The position numbers and the translations under genes were made by a program. A stretch of 48,631 nt of DNA from DATGXB01 sp035298905 (lineage in GTDB: Bacteria; Cyanobacteriota; Cyanobacteriia; Cyanobacteriales; Nostocaceae): contig DATGXQ010000338.1 in the NCBI GenBank assembly GCA_035298905.1, forward strand, positions 1-48,631. Reading direction: 5' to 3'. Shown here one piece after another: positions 9,178 through 16,569 of this stretch; the first letter of the stretch is position 1, and each line of letters opens with the position of its first letter. The notes under the pieces are model-generated. The model searched no databases. It was not told the origin of the DNA and worked only from the letters and a program-made list of their open reading frames with translations.

Positions 9178-9596
9178 TAGCCTGTCAAGGTAATTTTGAG
9201 AGGTTAATAAAATGATAAATATTTGATTATTCCCTGATTGGCTCTGCTTCTCTATATTTGTGGTCAGAAAGATATAAAACTATTGGAGTAACTATATCTC
9301 TACATCGCAACAGGCATATTTAATAAATTGATGAAAACTTATAACAACAATTTTATTCTTGATGAAATCACCACAAACAAAATTTGGATATTTAATTTTT
9401 AACAATTGTTTTGCTTTCAATTTTAATAACTTTAACTAACTCACAACCAATTTGCTCTAGGAAATAAATTAGCTCACGCTTTTAATTTCCTGCTGTTTAC
9501 CAATTTTAACTTAACTTAACTTAATATAACAAACCTGTGATTGGGAATACAAACAAGGGAATATTGAGAGTAGCATTTTATTTTTCCTTAAGCTTT
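9178..9596. other. AT-rich spacer with pentamer repeat
   Basis: There is no gene in this stretch. TTAAC is repeated three times in tandem at 9506-9520, about 80 bases before the chosen kinase start. The function is unknown; it may be part of the promoter region of the photoreceptor kinase. Confidence 0.55.
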
Positions 9597-12500
9597 ATGA
9601 CAAGCAATGATAATGAAATTTCAAACCTCCAAGACTTGCAAGACTGCCATCAACAATTACGACTAACTGTTCAGTACCAAAAAATCCTATCGAGGATTCT
9701 GGCGAAAATTCGGGCTTCCGTAAACCTAGAATCTCTGTGTTCAACGTCTTGTCAAGATATTTGTCGGCAATTGAAGATTGAGCGAGTGGCTATCTATCGG
9801 TTTAATTCTGACTGGAGTGGTAGTTTTATCAATCATTTTGGCTTTGCAGAACCACCTTGGCATACACTGACAGCTTTTGGTCAAAATTTGGTGTGGGAAG
9901 ATTCACATTTACAAGAAACCCAAGGGGGACGATATCGCAAAAATGAGCCGTTTGCGGTGGCTGATATTTACAAGGCTGGACATGCTCGCTGTCATATTGA
10001 GGTGTTAGAACAGTTTCAGATTCAGGCTTATGCGATCGCCCCAATCTTTGTTGGTGCAAAACTCTGGGGTTTGTTGGCAGCTTATCAACACTCTGCACCG
10101 CGACAATGGCACTTTAACGAAGTCGAATTTATAGCGCAAGCTGCTAGTCATCTGGGTATAGCCATGCAGCAAGCGGAAATTTTAGAACAAACTAAACAAC
10201 GCACCGCAGAACTACAAGATGCGATCGCCCGTCAACGTGCTTTAGCTGAAGTAGTGGGAAATATTCGATCGTCTTTAGATACTAAATTTATTTTAGATAC
10301 CGCTTGTCAAGAACTCTGCAAACTCCTGAAACTAGAACGGGCTGCGGTTTATCGCTTCAATGAAGATTGGAGTGGTGAATTTGTCAGTCATTTTGGTTTG
10401 GTAGAGGCACACTGGGATAGAATTAGCCCCTTTGGCAAAAATCTGGTTTGGGAAGATACCCATCTCCAAGAAAACAAAGGCGGAAGATATCGTAATAATG
10501 AGAGTTTTGCTGTTAATGACATCTACCAAACCGGACACACACGTTGTCACATTGACATTTTAGAGCAATTCAAAATTCGGGCTTATGCCTTAGCACCTAT
10601 CTTTATTGGCCCAAAACTTTGGGGGCTGGTAGCAGCCTATCAACACTCCGAACCACGTCAATGGGCTAGTTATGAAGTTGAGTTTCTGGGACAGGTGGGA
10701 GCGCAACTAGGTGTAGCACTTCAACAAGCAGAGAACTTAGCCCAGTCAAAGCAACAGGCGATCGCGCTTCAAGATGCGATCGCTAGACAACGCACACTGA
10801 CTGAAGTAGTCGGTAAAATTCGCTCCTCCTTGGATATTGACTTAATCCTCAAAACCACTTGTCAGGAAGTATGTAAAATGCTGCGTGTGGAACGAGTAGG
10901 AGTTTATCGCTTTAATCCAGATTGGAGTGGCGAATTTGTTAGTAATTTTGGCATGGTTGAGGCACAGTGGGACAGCATCAACCCATTTGGCAAAAATCTC
11001 GTTTGGGAAGATACCCACCTCCAAGAAACCAAAGGCGGTCGCTATCGCAATAATGAACATTTTGCTGTTAATGACATCTACCAAGCCGGACACACACGTT
11101 GTCACCTAGATATATTAGAACAATTTAAAATTCGCGCTTATGCTTTGACTCCCATTTTTGTGGGGCGGAACTTGTGGGGATTGTTGGCAGCCTATCAACA
11201 TTCAGCACCGCGTCAATGGGACAATGTGGAAGTAGAATTTTTAGGACAAGTAGCCAGTCAACTGGGAGTAGCCCTCCAAAGTTCGCAAATGTTGACCCAA
11301 ATCCAAACCCGTGCTGATGAAATGCACCAATCAGCAGAACAAAGACGGATTTTATTTGATTTGGTAGTAAAAATTCGGGAATCTTTGGATTTAGAGACAA
11401 TTTTGAAAACCACAATCCAAGAAGTAAGGCGATCGCTCAATGCCGATCGAGTTGGTATTTTCCGCTTTGACCCTGATGTTGGTTTTTGCAGTGGTGAATT
11501 TATCGCGGAAGATGTACTACCGAAGTTTAATTCTGCCCTCGCGGTCAAGGTGCAAGACTATTGCTTTGGCGACCAGTACGCACCACAATATCGCCAAGGA
11601 GAAGTGCAAGTAATAGCTGATGTCAACAGCATCGGTTCTAAAGTACCGCACTTGGATATCATTGAGCGATTCCAAGTCAAAGCCCAGATTGTAGTCCCAC
11701 TAATGGAAGGAGATGAACTTTGGGGTTTATTGTGCATTCACCAATGCACCCATCCGCGTAATTGGGAAGAAGATGAACTAGAATTCGTTACTCAAGTAGC
11801 TGCCCAACTCAGTGTCGCATTGCATCAAGCCAATTTATTCCAACAATCTAGTTTATTGGGTCAAACCCGTGCCGAAGCAAATCAACTTGCCCAAGCCCTG
11901 AATGAGTTGCGTACTGCCCAAATGCAGATTATCCACGCCGAAAAAATGGCTAGTTTAGGGCAGTTGGTAGCAGGAGTAGCCCACGAAATTAATAACCCGA
12001 TTAATTTTATCTATGGCAACTTAGAACATGCCCAACAATACACCCAAGAATTGATGCGCTATATAGAGCTATATCGCAAGCATCATCCTTATGTTGTGCA
12101 AGAAGTACAAGATTTTTGGCAACAAGCCGAAATAGAATTTTTATTTGATGACTTACCCAAATTATTCCAGTCGATGAAAGTCGGTACTGAGCGCATTCGG
12201 GAAATTGTCACCTCCTTGCGTAACTTTTCCCGTCTAGATGAAGCCGACTTCAAACCAGCAGATATTCACGAAGGTATCGACAGTACATTAATGATTTTAC
12301 AACACCGCTTGAAACCCTCATCTGACAGCCCCGGTATTATTGTGAGTAAAGATTATGATGCACTACCTTCAATAGAATGCTATCCGGGGCAGTTAAATCA
12401 AGTATTTATGAATTTACTCTGCAATGCGATCGATGCTTTAGAAGAGCGAAACGAGAAATTATCCCCTGATGCGATCGCTGCTAACCCCGCCGAAATCCGT

Positions 12501-12800
12501 ATTTCTACTAATCTACTTAATAAAGACTGGGTAGCCATTCACATTACCGATAATGGGCCAGGCATCGATGAAAAGCTACTCTCTCGACTGTTTGACCCAT
12601 TTTTTACCACCAAAGTAGTTGGTAAAGGTACAGGTTTAGGGCTATCTATTAGTTATCAAATAGTCACAGACAAACATAAAGGCAAAATCTACTGTCAATC
12701 TGAACTGGGCAAAGGTACAGAATTTGTAGTAGAACTGCCCATTCGTCAGACAGTAAATAAAAAACAAATAGCTAAACACAAGGTGTCAGACAAAGAATAA
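9597..12800 (+). CDS. Multi-GAF cyanobacteriochrome sensor histidine kinase
   Basis: This soluble kinase probably senses light through bilins. I choose the ATG at 9597 (1067 residues) over the upstream GTG at 9537, whose extra 20 residues look untranslated. GAF1-GAF3 are tandem, very similar modules with equivalent cysteines exactly 185 residues apart: C132, C317 and C502. Each Cys is followed by His in GH(A/T)RCH, and each module also has VWED(S/T)HLQE and GGRYR. These match the bilin-binding residues of red/green cyanobacteriochromes such as AnPixJ GAF2 (Asp291, His318, Cys321, His322). GAF4 lacks that Cys (P684) but has DYCF with C656, the DXCF motif. A coiled linker leads to HisKA with H796 (VAHEINNP) and HATPase (NAIDAL, DNGPGI, GTGLGLS). 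No response regulator is adjacent. Confidence 0.9.
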   Translation: MTSNDNEISNLQDLQDCHQQLRLTVQYQKILSRILAKIRASVNLESLCSTSCQDICRQLKIERVAIYRFNSDWSGSFINHFGFAEPPWHTLTAFGQNLVWEDSHLQETQGGRYRKNEPFAVADIYKAGHARCHIEVLEQFQIQAYAIAPIFVGAKLWGLLAAYQHSAPRQWHFNEVEFIAQAASHLGIAMQQAEILEQTKQRTAELQDAIARQRALAEVVGNIRSSLDTKFILDTACQELCKLLKLERAAVYRFNEDWSGEFVSHFGLVEAHWDRISPFGKNLVWEDTHLQENKGGRYRNNESFAVNDIYQTGHTRCHIDILEQFKIRAYALAPIFIGPKLWGLVAAYQHSEPRQWASYEVEFLGQVGAQLGVALQQAENLAQSKQQAIALQDAIARQRTLTEVVGKIRSSLDIDLILKTTCQEVCKMLRVERVGVYRFNPDWSGEFVSNFGMVEAQWDSINPFGKNLVWEDTHLQETKGGRYRNNEHFAVNDIYQAGHTRCHLDILEQFKIRAYALTPIFVGRNLWGLLAAYQHSAPRQWDNVEVEFLGQVASQLGVALQSSQMLTQIQTRADEMHQSAEQRRILFDLVVKIRESLDLETILKTTIQEVRRSLNADRVGIFRFDPDVGFCSGEFIAEDVLPKFNSALAVKVQDYCFGDQYAPQYRQGEVQVIADVNSIGSKVPHLDIIERFQVKAQIVVPLMEGDELWGLLCIHQCTHPRNWEEDELEFVTQVAAQLSVALHQANLFQQSSLLGQTRAEANQLAQALNELRTAQMQIIHAEKMASLGQLVAGVAHEINNPINFIYGNLEHAQQYTQELMRYIELYRKHHPYVVQEVQDFWQQAEIEFLFDDLPKLFQSMKVGTERIREIVTSLRNFSRLDEADFKPADIHEGIDSTLMILQHRLKPSSDSPGIIVSKDYDALPSIECYPGQLNQVFMNLLCNAIDALEERNEKLSPDAIAANPAEIRISTNLLNKDWVAIHITDNGPGIDEKLLSRLFDPFFTTKVVGKGTGLGLSISYQIVTDKHKGKIYCQSELGKGTEFVVELPIRQTVNKKQIAKHKVSDKE

Positions 12801-12812
12801 GCAAAAATGCAG

Positions 12813-12851
12813 AGTGATGATTTTGATAGGTTCACCTCAGAAATCATCACT
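12813..12851 (+). terminator. Hairpin after the multi-GAF kinase gene
   Basis: AGTGATGATTT (12813-12823) and AAATCATCACT (12841-12851) are perfect 11-base complements around a 17-base loop, 12 bases after the kinase stop. There is no strong U-tract, so this is a plausible but unproven terminator. Confidence 0.45.
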
Positions 12852-12941
12852 ATGAAAACATCATCCTATGATCAATTTCTGTGATCATCTGCAAATTTTT
12901 TCAGGAATGTATTAACTAGGCAAAAGCAGTTTTTTAAACTA

Positions 12942-13060
12942 ATACCAAATCCTGTTTTGTTACCCCTCTTTTTTCATTAGTCCGCGTAGGTGGACTTAGC
13001 TTGTGTAGACGCGATTTCCAATCGCCCTGGATAAAGCGGTTTTTAGACCCGGATTTAGTA
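12942..13060. mobile_element. MITE-like repeat
   Basis: A block of about 119 bases is bounded by imperfect inverted ends, ATACCAAATCC at 12942-12952 and GGATTTAGTAT at 13051-13061 (10 of 11 paired). Two internal hairpins lie inside: GTCC...GGAC around 12980-12996 and GCGATT...AATCGC around 13011-13025. The inner GTAGGTGGACTTAGCTTGTG-type sequence resembles repeats I recall from Nostoc genomes. It encodes no protein and is probably a non-autonomous element. Confidence 0.5.
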
Positions 13061-13261
13061 TAGTTATGTAATATTTTTATGACTGATGGTTTTACAACAT
13101 AGTTATTTAAATTCTTTAACACCATATCTTAAATGTAATGTAATATTTAGCACTATTTAATAACTTTAACTACTCATCGTGACGAAGGAATTATTTAGCA
13201 TACTAAGTAATTAAACCAATGTATAAGTATTTATTCTAGACAGCTTTTGTAGTAATAAATA

Positions 13262-13296
13262 ACTGTAATACAGTTGACCAACTGTTAAGATACTGT
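13262..13296. promoter_or_regulatory. ACTGT half-site cluster upstream of HTH-AAA_35 gene
   Basis: ACTGT occurs at 13262, inverted as ACAGT at 13270, and again at 13281 and 13292. The first pair forms the palindrome ACTGT-aat-ACAGT, and CAGTTG-ac-CAACTG overlaps it at 13271-13284. The cluster lies 85-120 bases before a gene whose product starts with a helix-turn-helix, so autoregulation is possible. It is inferred from symmetry alone. Confidence 0.35.
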
Positions 13297-13381
13297 AAAA
13301 GTCGTTTTAATTCATCAACGTTGAAAAGATGATTACATGCTAAAGGTATAAGGAGGTAGTAAATAAGACTGAATAATCAGG

Positions 13382-14743
13382 ATGAAAAGACGACGCGGCG
13401 TTATGTTAACTGCTATAGGGTTGAAAAAATTACAAACAGCCATTCAACAACTAGAAGTAGCTAAAAATAAAGGCGCTCGCTTCACTGTAGAAAAACTAAG
13501 TGAGCGAAGTAATTTGTCTACTAAAACCCTAAGTCGGTTATTATCCCTTAATTCAGGTGTAGATAAAAAGACTCTCAATTTATGTTTTATTGCTTTCAAT
13601 TTAGAGTTAAAAAAAGAAGACTATACCATTCTCAATGAATCAGAAGACTTGGAAATGTTTCCTCACATAAACTTTACAGAATTAGTTACCCAAAAACTAG
13701 AAAATAAACCCAAATTCAGTTTATCCTATCCAGATGGGCCAGTCCCCTTAGATTGTCCTTTTTATATTGAACGTCCCCCCATTGAAAATTTAGCCTATCA
13801 AGAAATAACTCAACCTGGTTGTGTAATTCGGATTCGCGCTCCAAAACAGATGGGTAAAAGCTCATTAATGCTGCGGTTATTAAAGTTTGCTCAAATGCAG
13901 GAATACCAAACAGTAAACTTAAATTGCAGCCAGATTGATACAAGTTGCTTAAATGATTTAAACAAGTTTCTCCGGGGGTTTTGCTTACGAGTAGCCAATT
14001 CCTTGGAAATTAGTCCTAATCTTGATGATTACTGGGATGAAGAGATAGGTAGTAAACTCAGTTGTAGTTTTTATTTTAAAAATTATTTATTAAAACAAAT
14101 TAAGGAATCATTAGTTTTGGCATTTAATGAAATTGATCAGATATTTGAATATCCAGAATTAGCGCGAGAATTTTTCCCTATGTTGCGCTCTTGGTATGAG
14201 GAAGCTCGAACAGACACAGATTGGCAAAAGTTAAGGCTAGTTGTAGTTTATTCTACAGAGGAGTATGTAGCTTTAGATATTAATCGTTCTCCCTTTAATA
14301 TTGGTTTACCACTTAATTTGCCAGAGTTTACCCAATCACAAGTAAAAGATTTAGCTCAACGACACGGTTTAAACTGGAGTGATCAGGAAGTCATGGCTTT
14401 AATGGAACTTGTGGGAGGTCATCCTTCCCTAGTTCGTATTGCTTTGTATTATATTTGCACTCAAGGAATTACACTAAATGAGTTATTACAGGAATCTATA
14501 GCCAGTAATAGTATCTTTCACAATCATTTGTGGAGACAGTGGATTACTCTGCAAAATAATCCACAGTTAGTTAAAGCAATGCAAACAATTATTACATCTG
14601 AAAAAGGTTGTTCAATTGACCCCATTCAAGCATACAAGCTGGAAAGCCAAGGATTAATTTACCATGACGGTAAACAGATAAAACCCAGATGTGAACTATA
14701 TCGCGCTTACTTTCGACAAATTTTCTCAGCCATCAGAAATTAG
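13382..14743 (+). CDS. HTH-AAA_35 P-loop NTPase
   Basis: This 453-residue protein belongs to the cyanobacterial 'AAA-like domain' (AAA_35) group of signalling NTPases. Residues 1-85 contain a helix-turn-helix (FTVEKLSERSNLSTKTLSRL) of the type placed before STAND/AAA_35 NTPases. The NTPase core follows, with P-loop APKQMGKSS at 153-161, where the first Gly is Ala. An acidic FNEIDQIF segment serves as Walker B, and RSPFNIGLPLNLPEF with GGHPSLVRIAL is typical of the family. No WD40 or TPR sensor follows, unlike its neighbour at 16570-20088. The start at 13382 could instead be the in-frame ATG at 13403. Role unknown; a regulatory or conflict-system NTPase is an inference from domain type. Confidence 0.8.
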   Translation: MKRRRGVMLTAIGLKKLQTAIQQLEVAKNKGARFTVEKLSERSNLSTKTLSRLLSLNSGVDKKTLNLCFIAFNLELKKEDYTILNESEDLEMFPHINFTELVTQKLENKPKFSLSYPDGPVPLDCPFYIERPPIENLAYQEITQPGCVIRIRAPKQMGKSSLMLRLLKFAQMQEYQTVNLNCSQIDTSCLNDLNKFLRGFCLRVANSLEISPNLDDYWDEEIGSKLSCSFYFKNYLLKQIKESLVLAFNEIDQIFEYPELAREFFPMLRSWYEEARTDTDWQKLRLVVVYSTEEYVALDINRSPFNIGLPLNLPEFTQSQVKDLAQRHGLNWSDQEVMALMELVGGHPSLVRIALYYICTQGITLNELLQESIASNSIFHNHLWRQWITLQNNPQLVKAMQTIITSEKGCSIDPIQAYKLESQGLIYHDGKQIKPRCELYRAYFRQIFSAIRN

Positions 14744-14795
14744 ATTACATTGCTTTTACCAAACTTATAAAGCTAAGAATTGAGATAGTTTTTTG

Positions 14796-14880
14796 TTAAC
14801 TTTCTGCTTAACTGTCTTATCTGTCTTAACTGTCTCCATGATTTGCTTAACTTTCTGCTTAACTGTCTTATCTGTCCTTG
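14796..14880. repeat. TTAACTGTC repeat array, left copy
   Basis: A 30-base block occurs twice without change (14796-14825 and 14847-14876). It is built from 9-base units TTAACTGTC/TTATCTGTC plus TTAACTTTCTGC. The outer 24 bases (14857-14880) recur inverted at 16450-16473 with one mismatch. The array lies about 110-195 bases before the secreted-protein gene at 14990. It is either an STRR-type repeat or a regulator-binding array. A minus-strand reading frame across it is low-complexity and rejected as a gene. Confidence 0.75.
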
Positions 14881-14989
14881 TTTGTAGCTAATAGAATTGA
14901 TATCTTTTATTGAAATACCGACAACATCCCTCTGAGATAAAACTTCATCTTGAAGAAAATTTATAACCTTAATTTTTTTGGAGATTTTC

Positions 14990-15481
14990 ATGGCTAAAAT
15001 ATTCAATTCTTTGCTCAATAAATTCTTTTCTGTGTTGCTAATATTATTAACTTCATCTGTTGTCTTTGCAGCACCAAACCCAGCACTAGCACAAGATTTA
15101 TCACTTAGAGAAGTCGGTGATTTAGTATTTTACGAAGGTAATGGTTGTACACAAGACATAGTTTTCACCTACAATTCTGAAGTAGCTGCTAATGATAATT
15201 GTCAAACATCAGGAACAGCATGTTATGGTGACAACGATGAAGCTAGATCGTTATTAATTACAGGATTTGCCAAACCTGCAACTAGAATCAAAGTTTATGA
15301 TAGTCCCAGTGCAGACACTACTGATGATTACGCAGTTATAGATATTTTACCAGATTTGCCACCTGAAGGCTCTTGTGTTAGTACATTTGAACAAAGCACA
15401 ATTAGACCTGGTTTTAGAATGAGTTACGTTCGCAAAGATGGACTAGATGGAAAAATTTCTCATGTGACAATACAACCATAA
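14990..15481 (+). CDS. Secreted beta/gamma-crystallin-like protein
   Basis: This 163-residue protein has a clear signal peptide (residues 1-35, ending ALAQ), so it is exported. I use the ATG at 14990 because GGAG (14980-14983) lies 6 bases upstream; an earlier TTG at 14978 has no such support. The mature part is acidic, contains Cys residues and carries VFYEGNG... followed by GDNDEARSLLI and IKVYDSP...DDYAVIDI. This pattern resembles beta/gamma-crystallin calcium-binding motifs (N/D-N/D-x-x-S/T-S), though the family match is tentative. The ending GLDGKISHVTI is typical of small secreted cyanobacterial proteins of this kind. It converges with the broken DUF6209-like gene, and both have the same 9-base repeat array upstream. 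Confidence 0.7.
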   Translation: MAKIFNSLLNKFFSVLLILLTSSVVFAAPNPALAQDLSLREVGDLVFYEGNGCTQDIVFTYNSEVAANDNCQTSGTACYGDNDEARSLLITGFAKPATRIKVYDSPSADTTDDYAVIDILPDLPPEGSCVSTFEQSTIRPGFRMSYVRKDGLDGKISHVTIQP

Positions 15482-15545
15482 AATTCTCACTGCCTCAATC
15501 AGAAATTAGCCATTATTCCCTTGAATATTTAAACATTTTTAATTT

Positions 15546-15579
15546 ACTATTCCTAGTCAATAAATCTAGGAATAGTTTT
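15546..15579 (+). terminator. Intrinsic terminator of the crystallin-like gene
   Basis: ACTATTCCTAG (15546-15556) pairs perfectly with CTAGGAATAGT (15566-15576) around a 9-base loop, followed by a short T-run. It lies 65 bases after the stop and fits a Rho-independent terminator. Confidence 0.75.
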
Positions 15580-15600
15580 CAGCAATTTAAAATAAAATGT

Positions 15601-15751
15601 TCTACCGCTCCCCCTGATGGTAAATAATATTAATTTAATTTTTGTAGGTTGGTTTGAACAGAGTGAAGCCCAACATTTTCAAACATTTGTTGGGTTTTGT
15701 TCCTCAACACAACCTACTATAAATCTTGTTTTGCATAAAGGGAACGGTAGA
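15601..15751. repeat. Nested inverted repeat, MITE-like
   Basis: TCTACCGCTCCC (15601-15612) and GGGAACGGTAGA (15740-15751) are near-perfect inverted ends (11 of 12). Nested inside, GTAGGTTGG (15644-15652) pairs with CAACCTAC (15710-15717) and AGCCCAACA with TGTTGGGTT. The inner part resembles the widespread cyanobacterial GTAGGTTGGGTT repeat. There is no coding capacity. Confidence 0.5.
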
Positions 15752-15757
15752 GCCAAA

Positions 15758-15795
15758 TAAAAAAATCTGGGCTTGTGTTGTCACAAACCCGATTT
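15758..15795 (-). terminator. Intrinsic terminator of the DUF6209-like pseudogene
   Basis: On the minus strand AAATCGGGTTTGTG and CACAAGCCCAGATTT pair with one mismatch and one bulge around a 4-base loop, and the stem runs directly into seven or more T residues. It lies 46 bases past the pseudogene stop, so the transcription unit still has its own terminator. Confidence 0.7.
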
Positions 15796-15840
15796 ATCCT
15801 ATACTGCAATTGAAAATTGAGTGAATACTACTGAAAGTAA

Positions 15841-16341
15841 TTATTTATCTGCTGAGGCACTATTAGTCTCTTCAACGGCAACAGGGAAGTTATAATTAGC
15901 TCCGTAATAGCTATCATAATAAACAGCCTGATTATACTCAGGAGTGTCATAGGGATCGTATCCAGAGTTTTCAAACCAGATGGTCACTTTCTTAGCAGTT
16001 AGTGGGATAGCAATTGTTTGAGGTGAGAGAAAATCGTTTTGTCCTTCTCTGAGGTCTACATATTTGATTGCACCATCATCTTCAAATTTAAGATTAGCTT
16101 TAATCTGCTAGGTTGGTGAACCTCTGTAATATGTCCGACGTTCTGGTAAGCGGCTTGCGTCATAATTGATTGTTAGTGTACCGCCGGGAACTATTTCATT
16201 TGTGATATTTTCTTGCCAATCTGAAGTAAAGTCAATTTGGGAAGAACAAGATGCGTAACTAGGGTTAACCAAGGCAAAAAATAAGCTGAACACAATTAAA
16301 GAAAGCACAACAGCTTTTTTTAGGTATTGAAATACTTTCAT
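15841..16341 (-). pseudogene. DUF6209-like secreted protein broken by in-frame TAG
   Basis: The ATG at 16341 opens a 77-residue frame with a signal peptide (residues 1-30, ending YASC) and the DUF6209-like segment PGGTLTINYDASRLPERR. A TAG at 16110-16108 stops it. Reading on in the same frame gives 88 more codons without a stop to TAA at 15843-15841, including IPLTAKKVTIWFENSG, YDSYYGANYNFPV and other DUF6209-type features. So one substitution (probably TGG or CAG to TAG) splits a gene of about 166 codons. It has its own terminator and repeat array and is otherwise intact, which suggests recent loss, readthrough or a sequencing error. DUF6209 proteins are secreted and of unknown function. Family assignment is from memory of its motif pattern. 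Confidence 0.75.
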
Positions 16342-16449
16342 GATTTAACTTTTTGTAATTTGGTGTACTTGGCTGATGAGGTTTTTCATCAACCTATTAA
16401 ACCGATAAATGCTATACAAAAATATTTTCTGAGCTTTATTGGCAGAATG

Positions 16450-16494
16450 CAAGGACAGTTAAGACAGTTAAGCGGACAGTTAAGACATTTAAGA
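16450..16494. repeat. TTAACTGTC repeat array, right copy (inverted)
   Basis: On the minus strand this reads TTAAATGTC, TTAACTGTC, CGC, TTAACTGTC, TTAACTGTC, CTTG. Its outer 24 bases (16450-16473) are the inverse of 14857-14880 with one mismatch. It lies 109-153 bases upstream of the DUF6209-like pseudogene, in the same orientation relative to that gene as the left array is to the crystallin-like gene, and also 76 bases before the AAA_35-WD40 gene on the other strand. Confidence 0.75.
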
Positions 16495-16569
16495 AATTTC
16501 ACTAAAATCAACTTAAAATCCTATAATCCGTGCTAATAGCTAAAAACTTATTCAAAATTCAAACTTGAG

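Larger units (their letters stand above)
12801..13381. other. Spacer with hairpin, MITE-like block and ACTGT cluster
   Basis: No gene is supported here. The spacer holds the hairpin at 12813-12851, the MITE-like block at 12942-13060 and a cluster of ACTGT half-sites at 13262-13296. A perfect Shine-Dalgarno AGGAGGT at 13351-13357 lies 24 bases before the next ATG, with no start codon at the usual distance. Confidence 0.6.
15482..15840. other. Spacer between convergent secreted-protein genes
   Basis: There is no gene here. The 359 bases hold a terminator for each flanking gene (15546-15579 and 15758-15795) and between them the nested inverted repeat at 15601-15751. Confidence 0.7.

Noticed and set aside
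13351..13357. A hidden small gene after the AGGAGGT site
   Set aside because: No start codon lies at a usable distance before the next in-frame stop.
14796..14877. CRISPR array
   Set aside because: Only two copies of a 30-base block with a 21-base gap containing related text; no cas genes are present.
14773..15018. Minus-strand 81-codon frame
   Set aside because: It reads through the TTAACTGTC repeats, giving low-complexity RQLSRKL text, and overlaps the start of the secreted-protein gene.
15841..16341. Pyrrolysine or other recoding at the TAG
   Set aside because: No recoding machinery is expected in cyanobacteria and no recoding signal was seen; a mutation or error is simpler.
16327..16536. 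Plus-strand 69-codon frame
   Set aside because: It crosses the right repeat array, lacks motifs and overlaps the start of the pseudogene.
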